Assembly (NCBI GenBank): GCA_964551975.1
Contig: CAZKFI010000001.1
Coordinates: forward strand, 124,001-188,000
Direction of reading: 5' to 3'
DNA: 64,000 nucleotides
DNA from: REEB426 sp964551975
GTDB lineage: Bacteria; Actinomycetota; Actinomycetes; S36-B12
The translations under genes were made by a program, and so were the position numbers. Of this stretch, positions 1-7,952 are shown one piece after another; the first letter of the stretch is position 1; every line of letters starts with the position of its first letter. Under the pieces are notes generated by a model. It saw nothing but the letters and a program-made list of their open reading frames with translations. It ran no database searches and was not told where the DNA came from.

Positions 1-1
1 T

Positions 2-184
2 CGAATAAGACGACTGCTCATTCCTGGACCGCTCGTTCCTGGGCCCCCGGTCGAGGAGCACCTCGACTGGCTTCTGCCTGCCCTTGGTCCGATTCTTCCG
101 GAGATCGGCATCGTGATCACCCAGCCGATGAGCGCTCAACAGGCGCAACAGGTTGCTGGTCAGGAAGGCGCAGAACTGTGGTGA
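2..184 (+). CDS. C-terminal fragment of an uncharacterised protein (possibly TIGR03089 family)
   Basis: An open frame enters from the left edge and stops at TGA 182-184, giving about 60 residues that end in GAELW. The tail contains a DWLLPAL stretch and an alanine/glutamine-rich helix. The next gene is a sugar-nucleotide pyrophosphorylase. In other actinobacteria a TIGR03089-family protein (an AMP-binding-enzyme relative of unknown function) often lies beside that gene, and the tail is faintly similar to that family as I remember it. The family call is inference from context. The reading frame itself is supported by continuity and by the short distance to the next gene. Confidence 0.45.
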   Translation, partial: RIRRLLIPGPLVPGPPVEEHLDWLLPALGPILPEIGIVITQPMSAQQAQQVAGQEGAELW

Positions 185-262
185 ACGCACCCGGGGAACC
201 GATCGCCGTGCAGGCCTTGGCGTCCATCTCGGCCGCCGTCGTCGGACGAGCTGTGTCAGGCT

Positions 263-1345
263 GTGACGGTGACTGAAGCTGTTCTCCTGGTGGGTGGGCA
301 AGGCACGAGGCTGCGGCCGCTCACGATGTCGACACCCAAGCCCATGCTGCCGGTGGCCGGTGTGCCATTCACCGTCCACCAGATCGCGCGCGCGAGGCAG
401 GCCGGGGTCACACGGATCGTCCTGGCAACCAGTTATCGGGCCGAGGTCTTTCGTGAGTTCCTCGAGCAGAACGACCTGGGCATCGAGATTGTGATCGTGA
501 CCGAGACCGAACCGCTGGGTACCGGCGGTGCGATCAGCCATGTGACGGCGCACCTGGAAAGTGGCTCGGATGACCCGGTGCTGGTGTTCAACGGCGACGT
601 ACTCACCGGTGTGGACATCGCGGGCTTGGTGGAGGAGCACCGCCGAGTACAGGCTGATGTGACGCTGTACCTGACACCGGTCGAGGACCCTAGGGCCTAT
701 GGCCTAGTGCCCGTCGACGAAGAAGGCAGGGTCACGGCGTTCTTGGAAAAGCCGCAGACTCCCGAGGAGATCATCACCGACACGATCAACGCGGGGTGTT
801 ACGTCTTTCGCCGGTCCGTCATCGATGCGATACCCACCGGTCGGGTGGTGTCGGTTGAACGGGAGACATTTCCAGGACTGCTGGCCGCAGGTGCGATGGT
901 TGCCGGAGTCGTCGATCGCGGCTACTGGTTAGACCTCGGTACACCACTTGCCTTCGCGCGCGGCTCGGCCGACCTGGTTCTCGGGCGTGCGCCTTCACCG
1001 GCGGTGACAAACCCGGGAGCATTTCTCGCCCTTAATGGCGCGCAGGTCGCCGCCGATGCGGTGCTCACGGGCGGCACGACCATTGGCCGCGATGCGGTTG
1101 TTGCATCAACTGCGCAGGTGGATGGCAGCGTGATCTTCGACGGGGCAGTCATCGAAGCTGGCGCACAGGTGCGGGACTCGATTGTTGGGACCGGCGCCCG
1201 AGTAGGTGCCGGAACAGTTCTAGAAGGCGTGGTCATCGGCGACAGGGCACAGATCGGTGCCGGGAATGAACTGCTCCCAGGAGTACGCATCTGGCCTGAA
1301 GCTGTGCTGAGCGACTGCTCGGTGCGCTTCTCTAGTGATCGTTGA
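263..1345 (+). CDS. Sugar-nucleotide pyrophosphorylase (mannose-1-phosphate guanylyltransferase-like)
   Basis: This 360-residue protein starts at GTG. It has the nucleotidyltransferase signature GGQGTRLRPLT at residues 11-21, the PKPMLPVAG motif just after it, and an FNGDVL metal-binding segment near residue 110. The C-terminal third (about 265-350) consists of hexapeptide left-handed beta-helix repeats, as in GDP-mannose and glucose-1-phosphate pyrophosphorylases. It would make an activated sugar, probably GDP-mannose, for cell-envelope glycan. That fits the phosphomannomutase, mannose-6-phosphate isomerase and glycosyltransferase genes downstream, and the position matches Rv3264c relative to fbiB. 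The substrate cannot be proved from sequence alone. Its last 14 bases overlap the end of the convergent fbiB. The start could also be the GTG at 269. Confidence 0.85.
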   Translation: MTVTEAVLLVGGQGTRLRPLTMSTPKPMLPVAGVPFTVHQIARARQAGVTRIVLATSYRAEVFREFLEQNDLGIEIVIVTETEPLGTGGAISHVTAHLESGSDDPVLVFNGDVLTGVDIAGLVEEHRRVQADVTLYLTPVEDPRAYGLVPVDEEGRVTAFLEKPQTPEEIITDTINAGCYVFRRSVIDAIPTGRVVSVERETFPGLLAAGAMVAGVVDRGYWLDLGTPLAFARGSADLVLGRAPSPAVTNPGAFLALNGAQVAADAVLTGGTTIGRDAVVASTAQVDGSVIFDGAVIEAGAQVRDSIVGTGARVGAGTVLEGVVIGDRAQIGAGNELLPGVRIWPEAVLSDCSVRFSSDR

Positions 1346-2708
1346 TATCGCGGCGGAACTGCGCAGCTGAGCGCGGTACCCGCGGTGGAGGATCGCCTGC
1401 GGGATGGCCGATCGCGATTGCCCCCAGTGGCAGCAACGCATCACTCCACTGCAATTCATCGCGCACGACGTCCGCGCAGAACAGCGTCGAGGAGATCCAT
1501 GCTGCTCCAAGGCCGTGCGCCGCTAAGGCGATGAGCAGGCTCTGGACAGCAGCACCGCCTGCCACGAGAAACATGTCTCGTTCCGCTGCACGACGAATCT
1601 CATCGGGGTAAGCGTGCGCACCTGCCGCAAGATCCATCGCGGGGAGTAGGACTACCGGAGCAGTGCGCAGAATGTCGCCACGGCGGATTCGGCGATCGAT
1701 CTGCTCGGCATCCATGCCGTCGATGTGCTCTAGGTCCGTACGCCAGCGAGCAGACATGGCATCGAGCAGTCGGGTTCGTCTGGCGCCGGGTCTCAGCACG
1801 GTGAACTGCCAGGGAGTGCTGTGATGCGGGGCCGGTGACGTGATTGCAGCCTCGATTGCCATGTCGATGACCGCATCGCTGACCGGTTCGTCAGTGAACC
1901 GCCGTATGGTGCGGCGTTCGGTGACGGCGCGTCGACGACCTAGTGCAATCGCTTCCTGCGTACCGAGCGTGAAGAGATCTTCATCCAGCGGGCGAACCAT
2001 GGCGCGTGCACCGCGATCCTGAGCTCCGGATTCTGGTGGCAGCAGCAGTGACGCCATGCCGCGCACGACCGCGACTGGAGTGTTGGTGACCTTGCCCTTG
2101 ACCAAATCGGCGGCCGCCGCGATCTCATCGGCCATCGCCACCACGGTGGTTTCCAGCGGGCGACCAAAGGCATCGACGCGATCTGTGTAATCGTCAAGTA
2201 CCGCAATGCCGGCAGCCCCGATGGCCACATCGGTCAGGCCCAGCCGCCAGGGCCGCCCCATCGTGTCGGTGATGATGACACCAACGGGCACACCAAATGT
2301 CGTCTGCAACTGCGTCGCTAACCGCCCCGCCGATGCATCCGGATCCTCGGGTAGGAGCACAATCGTGCCGTCGTCGGTGTTACTGGCATCGATGCCAGCG
2401 GCCGCCAGGACTAGGCCATGTGGGGTTTGCACGATCTTCGTCGCACCCCGCGGCGTCTGCTTCACCGCGATGACGCGTACGGTCTGCTCGTCAATGGCCT
2501 CCTCGCGCGCCGACGCGGGCCGAACCCGCCCCTCGGTCTTGGCGACGATCTTCGAGGTGACCACGACGATGTCGCCAGCAATCAATCCCGTGGAACCGTC
2601 GGGCCAACGCAGGGCTACCAGTGGTTCGCGCAACAACGCGACCAGGTCGTCACCGGCCTGAACGCGCGCTGCCAGCTCGACGCCGACAACTTGCAGTGCC
2701 GGACTCAT
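1332..2708 (-). CDS. fbiB: FbiB: bifunctional F420-0:gamma-glutamyl ligase / nitroreductase-fold domain
   Basis: A 458-residue two-domain protein. The N-terminal half is a CofE-type gamma-glutamyl ligase (GDIVVVTSKIVAKTEGR near residue 45, then a VIITDTMGRPWR segment). The C-terminal half, from about residue 265 (RRTIRRFTDEPVSD), is an FMN-binding nitroreductase fold, as in mycobacterial FbiB. It adds glutamates to F420-0 and, through the C-terminal domain, completes the dehydro-F420 precursor reduction. Length and domain order match the actinobacterial family. Its start overlaps the end of fbiA by 4 bases (ATGA), so the pair is translationally coupled and probably one transcript. The 3' end overlaps the convergent pyrophosphorylase by 14 bases. 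Confidence 0.93.
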   Translation of the reverse strand: MSPALQVVGVELAARVQAGDDLVALLREPLVALRWPDGSTGLIAGDIVVVTSKIVAKTEGRVRPASAREEAIDEQTVRVIAVKQTPRGATKIVQTPHGLVLAAAGIDASNTDDGTIVLLPEDPDASAGRLATQLQTTFGVPVGVIITDTMGRPWRLGLTDVAIGAAGIAVLDDYTDRVDAFGRPLETTVVAMADEIAAAADLVKGKVTNTPVAVVRGMASLLLPPESGAQDRGARAMVRPLDEDLFTLGTQEAIALGRRRAVTERRTIRRFTDEPVSDAVIDMAIEAAITSPAPHHSTPWQFTVLRPGARRTRLLDAMSARWRTDLEHIDGMDAEQIDRRIRRGDILRTAPVVLLPAMDLAAGAHAYPDEIRRAAERDMFLVAGGAAVQSLLIALAAHGLGAAWISSTLFCADVVRDELQWSDALLPLGAIAIGHPAGDPPPRVPRSAAQFRRDINDH

Positions 2709-3748
2709 TGATCGGTCTGCACGAGTTCGATAGCGGCCTGTGCCATTGCCGCTGTTGCGGCAACTGATGTCATCAGCAGCGGCACTGCACGACAGGCGAT
2801 ACCCAGATCGGCGATTGCGTCGACCTGATCAGCATCAGAACTCTCCACCAGCCAACCGTCCAGCAATCCGCCACGACTTCGGGCGCCGTAGTGCGCAGCG
2901 ACACCCAGGGCAGAGGTCGGTACGTCGATGGCGGTCAGACACGCATCGGCCATTCCTCGCACAGGTGCTTTACCGATGATCGGTGATAGCCCGACGATCG
3001 GTGCAGAGGCTGCCAGCAGTGCCTCGCGAATGCCCGGGACCGCAAGAATGGTGCCAATCGAGACCACCGGGTTGCTCGGCGGCAGCATGATCAGGTCAGC
3101 CGCGGCAATGGCCTCCACCACACCAGGTGCCGGTTGCGCCTGATCGATGCCCACGATCGGAAAGCCGTGTGCGGGCAGGCTGGCCCGATATTGGATCCAC
3201 CACTGCTGGAAGTGCATGGCGATGCGCGCGGGCTCACCGGTGGCTGTGGTCGCACCACTGGGGTCGTCCACCAGCACATGCGTCTCGGCGCGATCGTCGC
3301 TCATCGGCAGCAGTCGAACTCCCGGGTTCCAACGCTGGCACAGAGCAGCAGTGACTTCGCTGAGTGGAAAACCAGCCGCCAATGCTTGCGTGCGCACCAA
3401 ATGCGTGGCGATGTCACGATCACCAAGACCAAACCAGGTCGGTTCGACACCGTAGGCGGCGAGTTCCTCCTTGACGGTGAAGGTCTCGGCTTCGCGGCCC
3501 CAGCCGCGCTCCTCGCTGATCCCTCCGCCCAGGGTGTACATCACCGTGTCGAGATCAGGGCAAACGCGCAGCCCGTGGATCCAGATGTCGTCACCGGTGT
3601 TGCCGATTACGGTGACTGCCGAAGGCTCGGAAGCGTCTTCCTGGCGCCCGTCCTGTAAGTAGGCGAGCAGGCCACGCAGAAACCGAGAACCGCCGATGCC
3701 GCCGGCGAGCGCGACGACATTCCTCGGGCGGGGTGAGTCCAGGGGCAT
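2705..3748 (-). CDS. fbiA: FbiA: 2-phospho-L-lactate transferase (CofD family)
   Basis: About 347 residues. The N-terminal motif VVALAGGIGGSRFLRGL is the CofD signature, followed by ITVIGNTGDD-like and MLPPSNPVVSIGTIL segments typical of the family. It transfers the phospholactyl (or phosphoenolpyruvyl) moiety to 7,8-didemethyl-8-hydroxy-5-deazariboflavin in F420 synthesis. The frame stays open upstream to 3826. I place the start at the ATG ending at 3748 because a GGAAGG sits 9 nt before it (plus-strand 3758-3763), and the protein then begins MPLDSPRPRN just ahead of the conserved fold. The gene is coupled to fbiB and divergent from whiB; their promoters share 3750-4030. Confidence 0.92.
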   Translation of the reverse strand: MPLDSPRPRNVVALAGGIGGSRFLRGLLAYLQDGRQEDASEPSAVTVIGNTGDDIWIHGLRVCPDLDTVMYTLGGGISEERGWGREAETFTVKEELAAYGVEPTWFGLGDRDIATHLVRTQALAAGFPLSEVTAALCQRWNPGVRLLPMSDDRAETHVLVDDPSGATTATGEPARIAMHFQQWWIQYRASLPAHGFPIVGIDQAQPAPGVVEAIAAADLIMLPPSNPVVSIGTILAVPGIREALLAASAPIVGLSPIIGKAPVRGMADACLTAIDVPTSALGVAAHYGARSRGGLLDGWLVESSDADQVDAIADLGIACRAVPLLMTSVAATAAMAQAAIELVQTDQ

Positions 3749-3938
3749 GCGGGGCATCCTTCCATCGGGCCGCGCAAGGACTGGTGACGAGTGTTGGTCG
3801 CGGTACGCAACGTAGTCACCCAGCAATCGAAGTCACTGTGCCAGGCGACGCGAGCAGTGAGTCCCAGCAGTCACATCTATCACGCATCAATGCGTAACTG
3901 GTCGGATCCCCGAAGAGCCCTCGAAGTGGAATCTGCGT

Positions 3939-3967
3939 TTGACTTCTCCAAGTTACACCGGTGTAAT
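3939..3967 (+). promoter_or_regulatory. whiB promoter with palindromic operator candidate
   Basis: TTGACT at 3939-3944 and TGTAAT at 3962-3967 are separated by 17 bases, a good sigma-70-type promoter about 65 bp before the whiB start. The perfect 14-bp palindrome TTACACCGGTGTAA (3953-3966) fills the spacer end and covers most of the -10, so a dimeric regulator bound there would block or modulate initiation. The regulator is unknown. Confidence 0.65.
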
Positions 3968-4033
3968 ACGGTAGGCCGTCGTACGGACAGTCCGCCTGCG
4001 GGCAGTCCACAGGAGAGCCGGAGGCGCTGGGTC

Positions 4034-4318
4034 GTGAGTCGTCAGGGCGAGGGGTCGGTCGAGGCCGACATCCTTGAACTCCCGCTGCTCGATCAGGAGT
4101 TGCTGTCCTGGCAGGAACGCGCCCTGTGCGCGCAGACCGATCCGGAGGCGTTCTTCCCGGAAAAAGGTGGCAGCACTCGGGAGGCCAAGAAGGTCTGCCA
4201 GGCCTGCGAGGTACGCGTGGAGTGCCTGGAATACGCCCTGGCCCAGGACGAACGCTTCGGTATCTGGGGTGGGCTGTCCGAGCGTGAGCGACGCAGGCTA
4301 AAGAAGCGCGTCGTCTGA
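4034..4318 (+). CDS. whiB: WhiB-family iron-sulfur transcription regulator (WhiB/WhiB2 type)
   Basis: 94 residues. The four cluster-binding cysteines are spaced C-X22-C-X2-C-X5-C (ALC, VCQAC, VEC), followed by the family turn GIWGG and an arginine/lysine-rich tail (SERERRRLKKR) that contacts DNA. The core (WQERALCAQTDPEAFFPEKGG) closely follows Streptomyces WhiB and mycobacterial WhiB2, which control septation and cell division with sigma factor A or WhiA partners. The frame is open further upstream, but GTG 4034 is chosen because GGAGG at 4020-4024 precedes it by 9 nt and the protein then has the normal family length. The neighbours fbiA and the glycosyltransferase match the conserved whiB2 locus. 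Confidence 0.93.
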   Translation: MSRQGEGSVEADILELPLLDQELLSWQERALCAQTDPEAFFPEKGGSTREAKKVCQACEVRVECLEYALAQDERFGIWGGLSERERRRLKKRVV

Positions 4319-4359
4319 GGTTGCCGCTGCCGCGTCCCCAGGACACGCGGCGCAGAACG

Positions 4360-4365
4360 TAGGCT
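4360..4365 (+). promoter_or_regulatory. Candidate leaderless -10 element before a 14-codon mini-ORF
   Basis: TAGGCT lies 6 nt upstream of ATG 4372. The same TANNNT-N6-start arrangement recurs through the window without Shine-Dalgarno sequences. It suggests that transcription starts at the A of the mini-ORF start codon. Confidence 0.45.
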
Positions 4366-4371
4366 GACCAG

Positions 4372-4416
4372 ATGCCGGGTGCGATGGTGCGGGCGGCACG
4401 AGGGACTGTGCGGTGA
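4372..4416 (+). CDS. Mini-ORF coupled to the membrane glycosyltransferase (putative leader peptide)
   Basis: A 14-codon frame, MPGAMVRAARGTVR, starts 6 nt after a TAGGCT hexamer, and its stop (4414-4416) overlaps the GTG start of the glycosyltransferase (GTGA at 4413-4416). No Shine-Dalgarno is evident for the large gene, so ribosomes loading on a leaderless transcript could translate the mini-ORF and reinitiate on the main gene. It could be a real leader peptide or a chance frame. Confidence 0.35.
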   Translation: MPGAMVRAARGTVR

Positions 4417-7400
4417 ACCCCAACGATCCCCACTTCGGTGACGAGGACCTCGACGCCGATGAGGCCGCCGAGGAACTGTGGCAGACCACCCAGGCGATCC
4501 TGCTCTCCGGCACAAGCACCGGAGCCATTCCCCGTACCGCACTACAACCGTCCACTGGTGGTCCCGGCGCAGAAGCCAGCGCTGAGGGCCAGCCAGTCGA
4601 GTGGTTCGCCAGTGACGATGAGCCGCTGGACGAGGAGGTGTTTCCTCGGCGGGAGCACCATGTGACGGGCATCGTGGTCAGCCACGACGGTGCTCGGTGG
4701 TTACCGGTCACCCTGGCGACCCTCGCCGCCCAGGAGCGACCCTGCGATGCGGTGCTTGGCGTCGACACGGGATCGAATGATCACAGTGTTGACCTGCTCG
4801 CCAAGGCCCTCGGCGATGACCAGGTGATGGAGGTTCCAAGGGCTGCACCCTTTGGCACGGCTATCGCTGCGGCACTCAAGCACCTTCGTCCGAGGATCGG
4901 ACCCAATCGCCTCGGTCCATCCGGGGTGGAATGGCTCTGGCTCCTCCATGACGACAGCGCACCGGCACCAAACTGCCTTGAAGAACTCTTGGCCACCGCC
5001 GACGCGAATCCCAGTGCGAGCGTTCTCGGTCCCAAGGTTCGTGGTTGGCACGACCGGCGCCTGCTCCTCGAAGTCGGAGTGAGCGTGACGGCATCAGGTA
5101 CTCGGTACACCGGGTTGGAACGTGGTGAACACGATCAAGGCCAGCACGACGGTGTTCGAGACGTACTGAGTGTTAGTTCCGCGGGCCTGCTTATTCGCCG
5201 AGACGTCTGGGATCGCCTGGGTGGGTTCGATCCCGCCGTCCCACTGTTCCGTGACGACCTTGACCTGTGCTGGCGTGCCCGACGTGCCGGGGAGCGCGTT
5301 CTTATCGCCACCAATGCAGTCATCCATCACCGCGAGGCTTCGGCCAACGGGCAACGTCCGCTGCTGCGACGTCATCGTCCCCATCGCGAGGACCGTGAGG
5401 CAGCTGCCTATGTCCTGCTCACCCAGGCAAGTGGCATCGCGCTGGTTCTCACGCCACTTCGTGTGCTCCTTGGGGCGGCGGGGCGTGCCATCGTCTATCT
5501 CCTGGGCAAGGACGTGCGCGCTGCACAGGATGAAGCAGCCGCACTATTTGGCGTAGCTCGCAGATTTACTCGTCTGCGCCTATCGCGACGACGCGCCGCC
5601 CGCACCGCAACGGAGCCACCGTCCGCCATCGCCGGGCTTCGTCCCACAACGGCGTCACAGGTGCGCGATGTCATGGAGATCGTCACCGGCGTGCTGACCA
5701 CCAGTAGCGCTCCGACCGGCCCGGCGCTGAGCGCGTTGGAGTCGGGACCCACCGACGACGAGGCCGCATATCTGGACAGCGGACCCGGCTGGATCCGGCG
5801 GGTACTCACCGCACCGGCATTTCTTATGACGGCCGTCCTCATCGTCGTCTCACTCATCGCCACTCGCAGCGTGCTCTTCGGCGAAGGAGTCCTGCAGGGC
5901 GGCGGCCTGTTGCCCAGCCCGTCGGGTGTCGGTGATCTGTGGGGGTTTTATCAGCAGGCCTGGCACAACGTCGGTCCCGGATCCGCAGCACCCGCTCCGC
6001 CGTACCTGATGTTGCTCGCATTCCTTGCAGTGCCCCTGCTCGGCAAGCCGGGGTTGGCGGTAACCCTGGTATTCGTGCTGGCGATGCCTCTGGCAGGGCT
6101 GGCTATGTGGTCCGCCCTGCGTGGTCTGGTCACCACCCCTTGGGCACGCCTATGGGCCGCAGCGGCCTACGCAACGCTGCCCGCCCTTACCGGTGCCATC
6201 TCGGCCGGAAGATTAGGCACCTGTATCGTGGCATTCCTGCTGCCCTTTGCGGCGCGTTCCTTCGTCCGCATCGCTAGGCCTACCGGAACCCTGCGACGTG
6301 CCGCCGGCACCGCGTTGCTGCTGAGTGCACTGCTCGCTGTCGCACCGCTGCTGTGGTTGATGGCGTTGCTCACCGCGCTGGCAGTCTGCGCGTGGACCTT
6401 GCAGCGATCACGAAAGCTCGGGCTCTTTGTTTCGCGACGAATGGCGCTGGCGGTGTTGGGGCCGCTCGTGCTTACGGCTCCGTGGAGCTTCGAATTCATC
6501 CTGCATCCAGGACTGTTCTTCCTCCAGCCCGGTGTCAACACCTCGGCGCTCATTGATCCGCAACTGCGTGCGTGGGATGTACTCCTGCTGCATCCCGGCG
6601 GTCCCGGTATGACGCCACTATGGGTCAGCGGCGGCATCCTGCTTGCTGCGCTGGTTGCGCTACTGCGGCGCACGCGCTTGAGTGCGATTGCCGGCTGTTG
6701 GGCGATCGCAGGACTCGCTCTGCTGCTAGGCACGCTCCAAACACTGCTTCCGGTAGCAGCACCCGGTTCGTCGACACCCACATTGAGTTGGCCCGGGCCT
6801 GCAACCCTCGCATTGGGTGCAGCCCTGGCGGCTGCCGGTGCCCTCGGTGGTGATGGACTGCGTCAGCAACTGCGGCGTGCGAGTTTCAGCCTGGGTCAAC
6901 CGGCACTCGTCATGATTGCGGCACTTGCGGTGATGGCGCCGGTGCTCAGCCTTGGTGCGTGGCTTCCGGAGGGTGCTGGTCTGCTGCGTCGCGCCTCCCC
7001 GGAAGTGGTACCGGCATTCGTGGCCGCTGATGCCTTGAGTCCGCAGGCGCCGCGGACCCTGGTGTTGCGTCAGGATCGCGATGGCGGTGTGCGCTACTGG
7101 TTGGTGAACGGCAGCGGACCAACCTTGGGTGACGCGGATGTGAATCCAGCAGCCGACGTGTGGAGCGCACTTGATCCCTACGTTGCAGCCCTGGCATCGG
7201 GCCGCGGTGGTGATGAGGTCAACGTGCTCGCTGGCTACGGAGTGCGCTACGTACTGCTGGCCGCGGGCTCGGCCCCGGAGGTGATTCCACTTTTGGACGG
7301 TGAACCCGGGTTGCGACGTCTCTCCAGTTCCAAGGGTGAGGTGCTCTGGACGATCGAAGGCGTGACGGCGCGCGCCCGTCAGGTCACGGTGGAGGGAGCC

Positions 7401-7952
7401 AGCGGGCTCGATGTGGGTGAAGCAGCGGGATTTGGCACAGACCCCTACTTGGACCAGACGCTGCCGAACTACGACGGTGCCCGGCAATTGGTCATCGGTG
7501 AGCTTGCCGACTCCGGATGGCGGGCAGCCGTTGTTGGTGCAGATGGGGCACTGACTGCGCTGCCAGCTGTTGTTGGTGTGCGGCCATACGAGTGGGCGCA
7601 GACATTTGCGGTACCCAGTGGTGCGCCGCGCATCACCGTGTGGTTCGAGGATGCGGCGCGTGGTCGGTGGCTGCTTTGGCAGGCCCTCGTGCTCGTGTCG
7701 CTCATTGTGCTCGCCCTGCCGAGCCGACGGACCGGTGACCTCGATCCGGAAGTGGCTGCGTCGGCTGGTGTGCCGCAGCCGCTGGCGACACCGATGGAGC
7801 CGGCCACTTACCAGTCTCAGCTGGAGGACACCGGAAGCGTGCGCGTGGTCGTGATCGACGAGGAGCCTGCACTCCCTGCTGATGCATCGATGGATGATGA
7901 CGGGGACACCGCCACGAATGATTCGCGGGATGTCTCGGAGCGCGAGTCATGA
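4413..7952 (+). CDS. Large membrane glycosyltransferase (GT2 domain plus polytopic membrane region)
   Basis: 1179 residues. After an acidic N-terminus, residues about 85-330 form a family-2 glycosyltransferase: VTGIVVSHDGARWL, a GVDTGSND nucleotide-binding turn, LLHDDSAP as the DXD-like metal site, and RDDLDLCWR as the acceptor/base region. A transmembrane segment near 350 and a long series of hydrophobic segments from about 475 to 880 follow, then a large soluble domain and a final membrane segment near 1115. This architecture is typical of actinobacterial envelope glycosyltransferases found beside whiB2. It probably builds a cell-wall or capsule glycan from a nucleotide or lipid-linked sugar; donor and acceptor are unknown. 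It overlaps the DUF5719 gene by 4 bases, so the two are likely co-translated. Confidence 0.85.
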   Translation: MNPNDPHFGDEDLDADEAAEELWQTTQAILLSGTSTGAIPRTALQPSTGGPGAEASAEGQPVEWFASDDEPLDEEVFPRREHHVTGIVVSHDGARWLPVTLATLAAQERPCDAVLGVDTGSNDHSVDLLAKALGDDQVMEVPRAAPFGTAIAAALKHLRPRIGPNRLGPSGVEWLWLLHDDSAPAPNCLEELLATADANPSASVLGPKVRGWHDRRLLLEVGVSVTASGTRYTGLERGEHDQGQHDGVRDVLSVSSAGLLIRRDVWDRLGGFDPAVPLFRDDLDLCWRARRAGERVLIATNAVIHHREASANGQRPLLRRHRPHREDREAAAYVLLTQASGIALVLTPLRVLLGAAGRAIVYLLGKDVRAAQDEAAALFGVARRFTRLRLSRRRAARTATEPPSAIAGLRPTTASQVRDVMEIVTGVLTTSSAPTGPALSALESGPTDDEAAYLDSGPGWIRRVLTAPAFLMTAVLIVVSLIATRSVLFGEGVLQGGGLLPSPSGVGDLWGFYQQAWHNVGPGSAAPAPPYLMLLAFLAVPLLGKPGLAVTLVFVLAMPLAGLAMWSALRGLVTTPWARLWAAAAYATLPALTGAISAGRLGTCIVAFLLPFAARSFVRIARPTGTLRRAAGTALLLSALLAVAPLLWLMALLTALAVCAWTLQRSRKLGLFVSRRMALAVLGPLVLTAPWSFEFILHPGLFFLQPGVNTSALIDPQLRAWDVLLLHPGGPGMTPLWVSGGILLAALVALLRRTRLSAIAGCWAIAGLALLLGTLQTLLPVAAPGSSTPTLSWPGPATLALGAALAAAGALGGDGLRQQLRRASFSLGQPALVMIAALAVMAPVLSLGAWLPEGAGLLRRASPEVVPAFVAADALSPQAPRTLVLRQDRDGGVRYWLVNGSGPTLGDADVNPAADVWSALDPYVAALASGRGGDEVNVLAGYGVRYVLLAAGSAPEVIPLLDGEPGLRRLSSSKGEVLWTIEGVTARARQVTVEGASGLDVGEAAGFGTDPYLDQTLPNYDGARQLVIGELADSGWRAAVVGADGALTALPAVVGVRPYEWAQTFAVPSGAPRITVWFEDAARGRWLLWQALVLVSLIVLALPSRRTGDLDPEVAASAGVPQPLATPMEPATYQSQLEDTGSVRVVVIDEEPALPADASMDDDGDTATNDSRDVSERES

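Noticed and set aside
3953..3966. BldD binding site at the whiB palindrome
   Set aside because: The palindrome is even and one base longer between the half-sites than the BldD consensus as I know it; kept as an unassigned operator.
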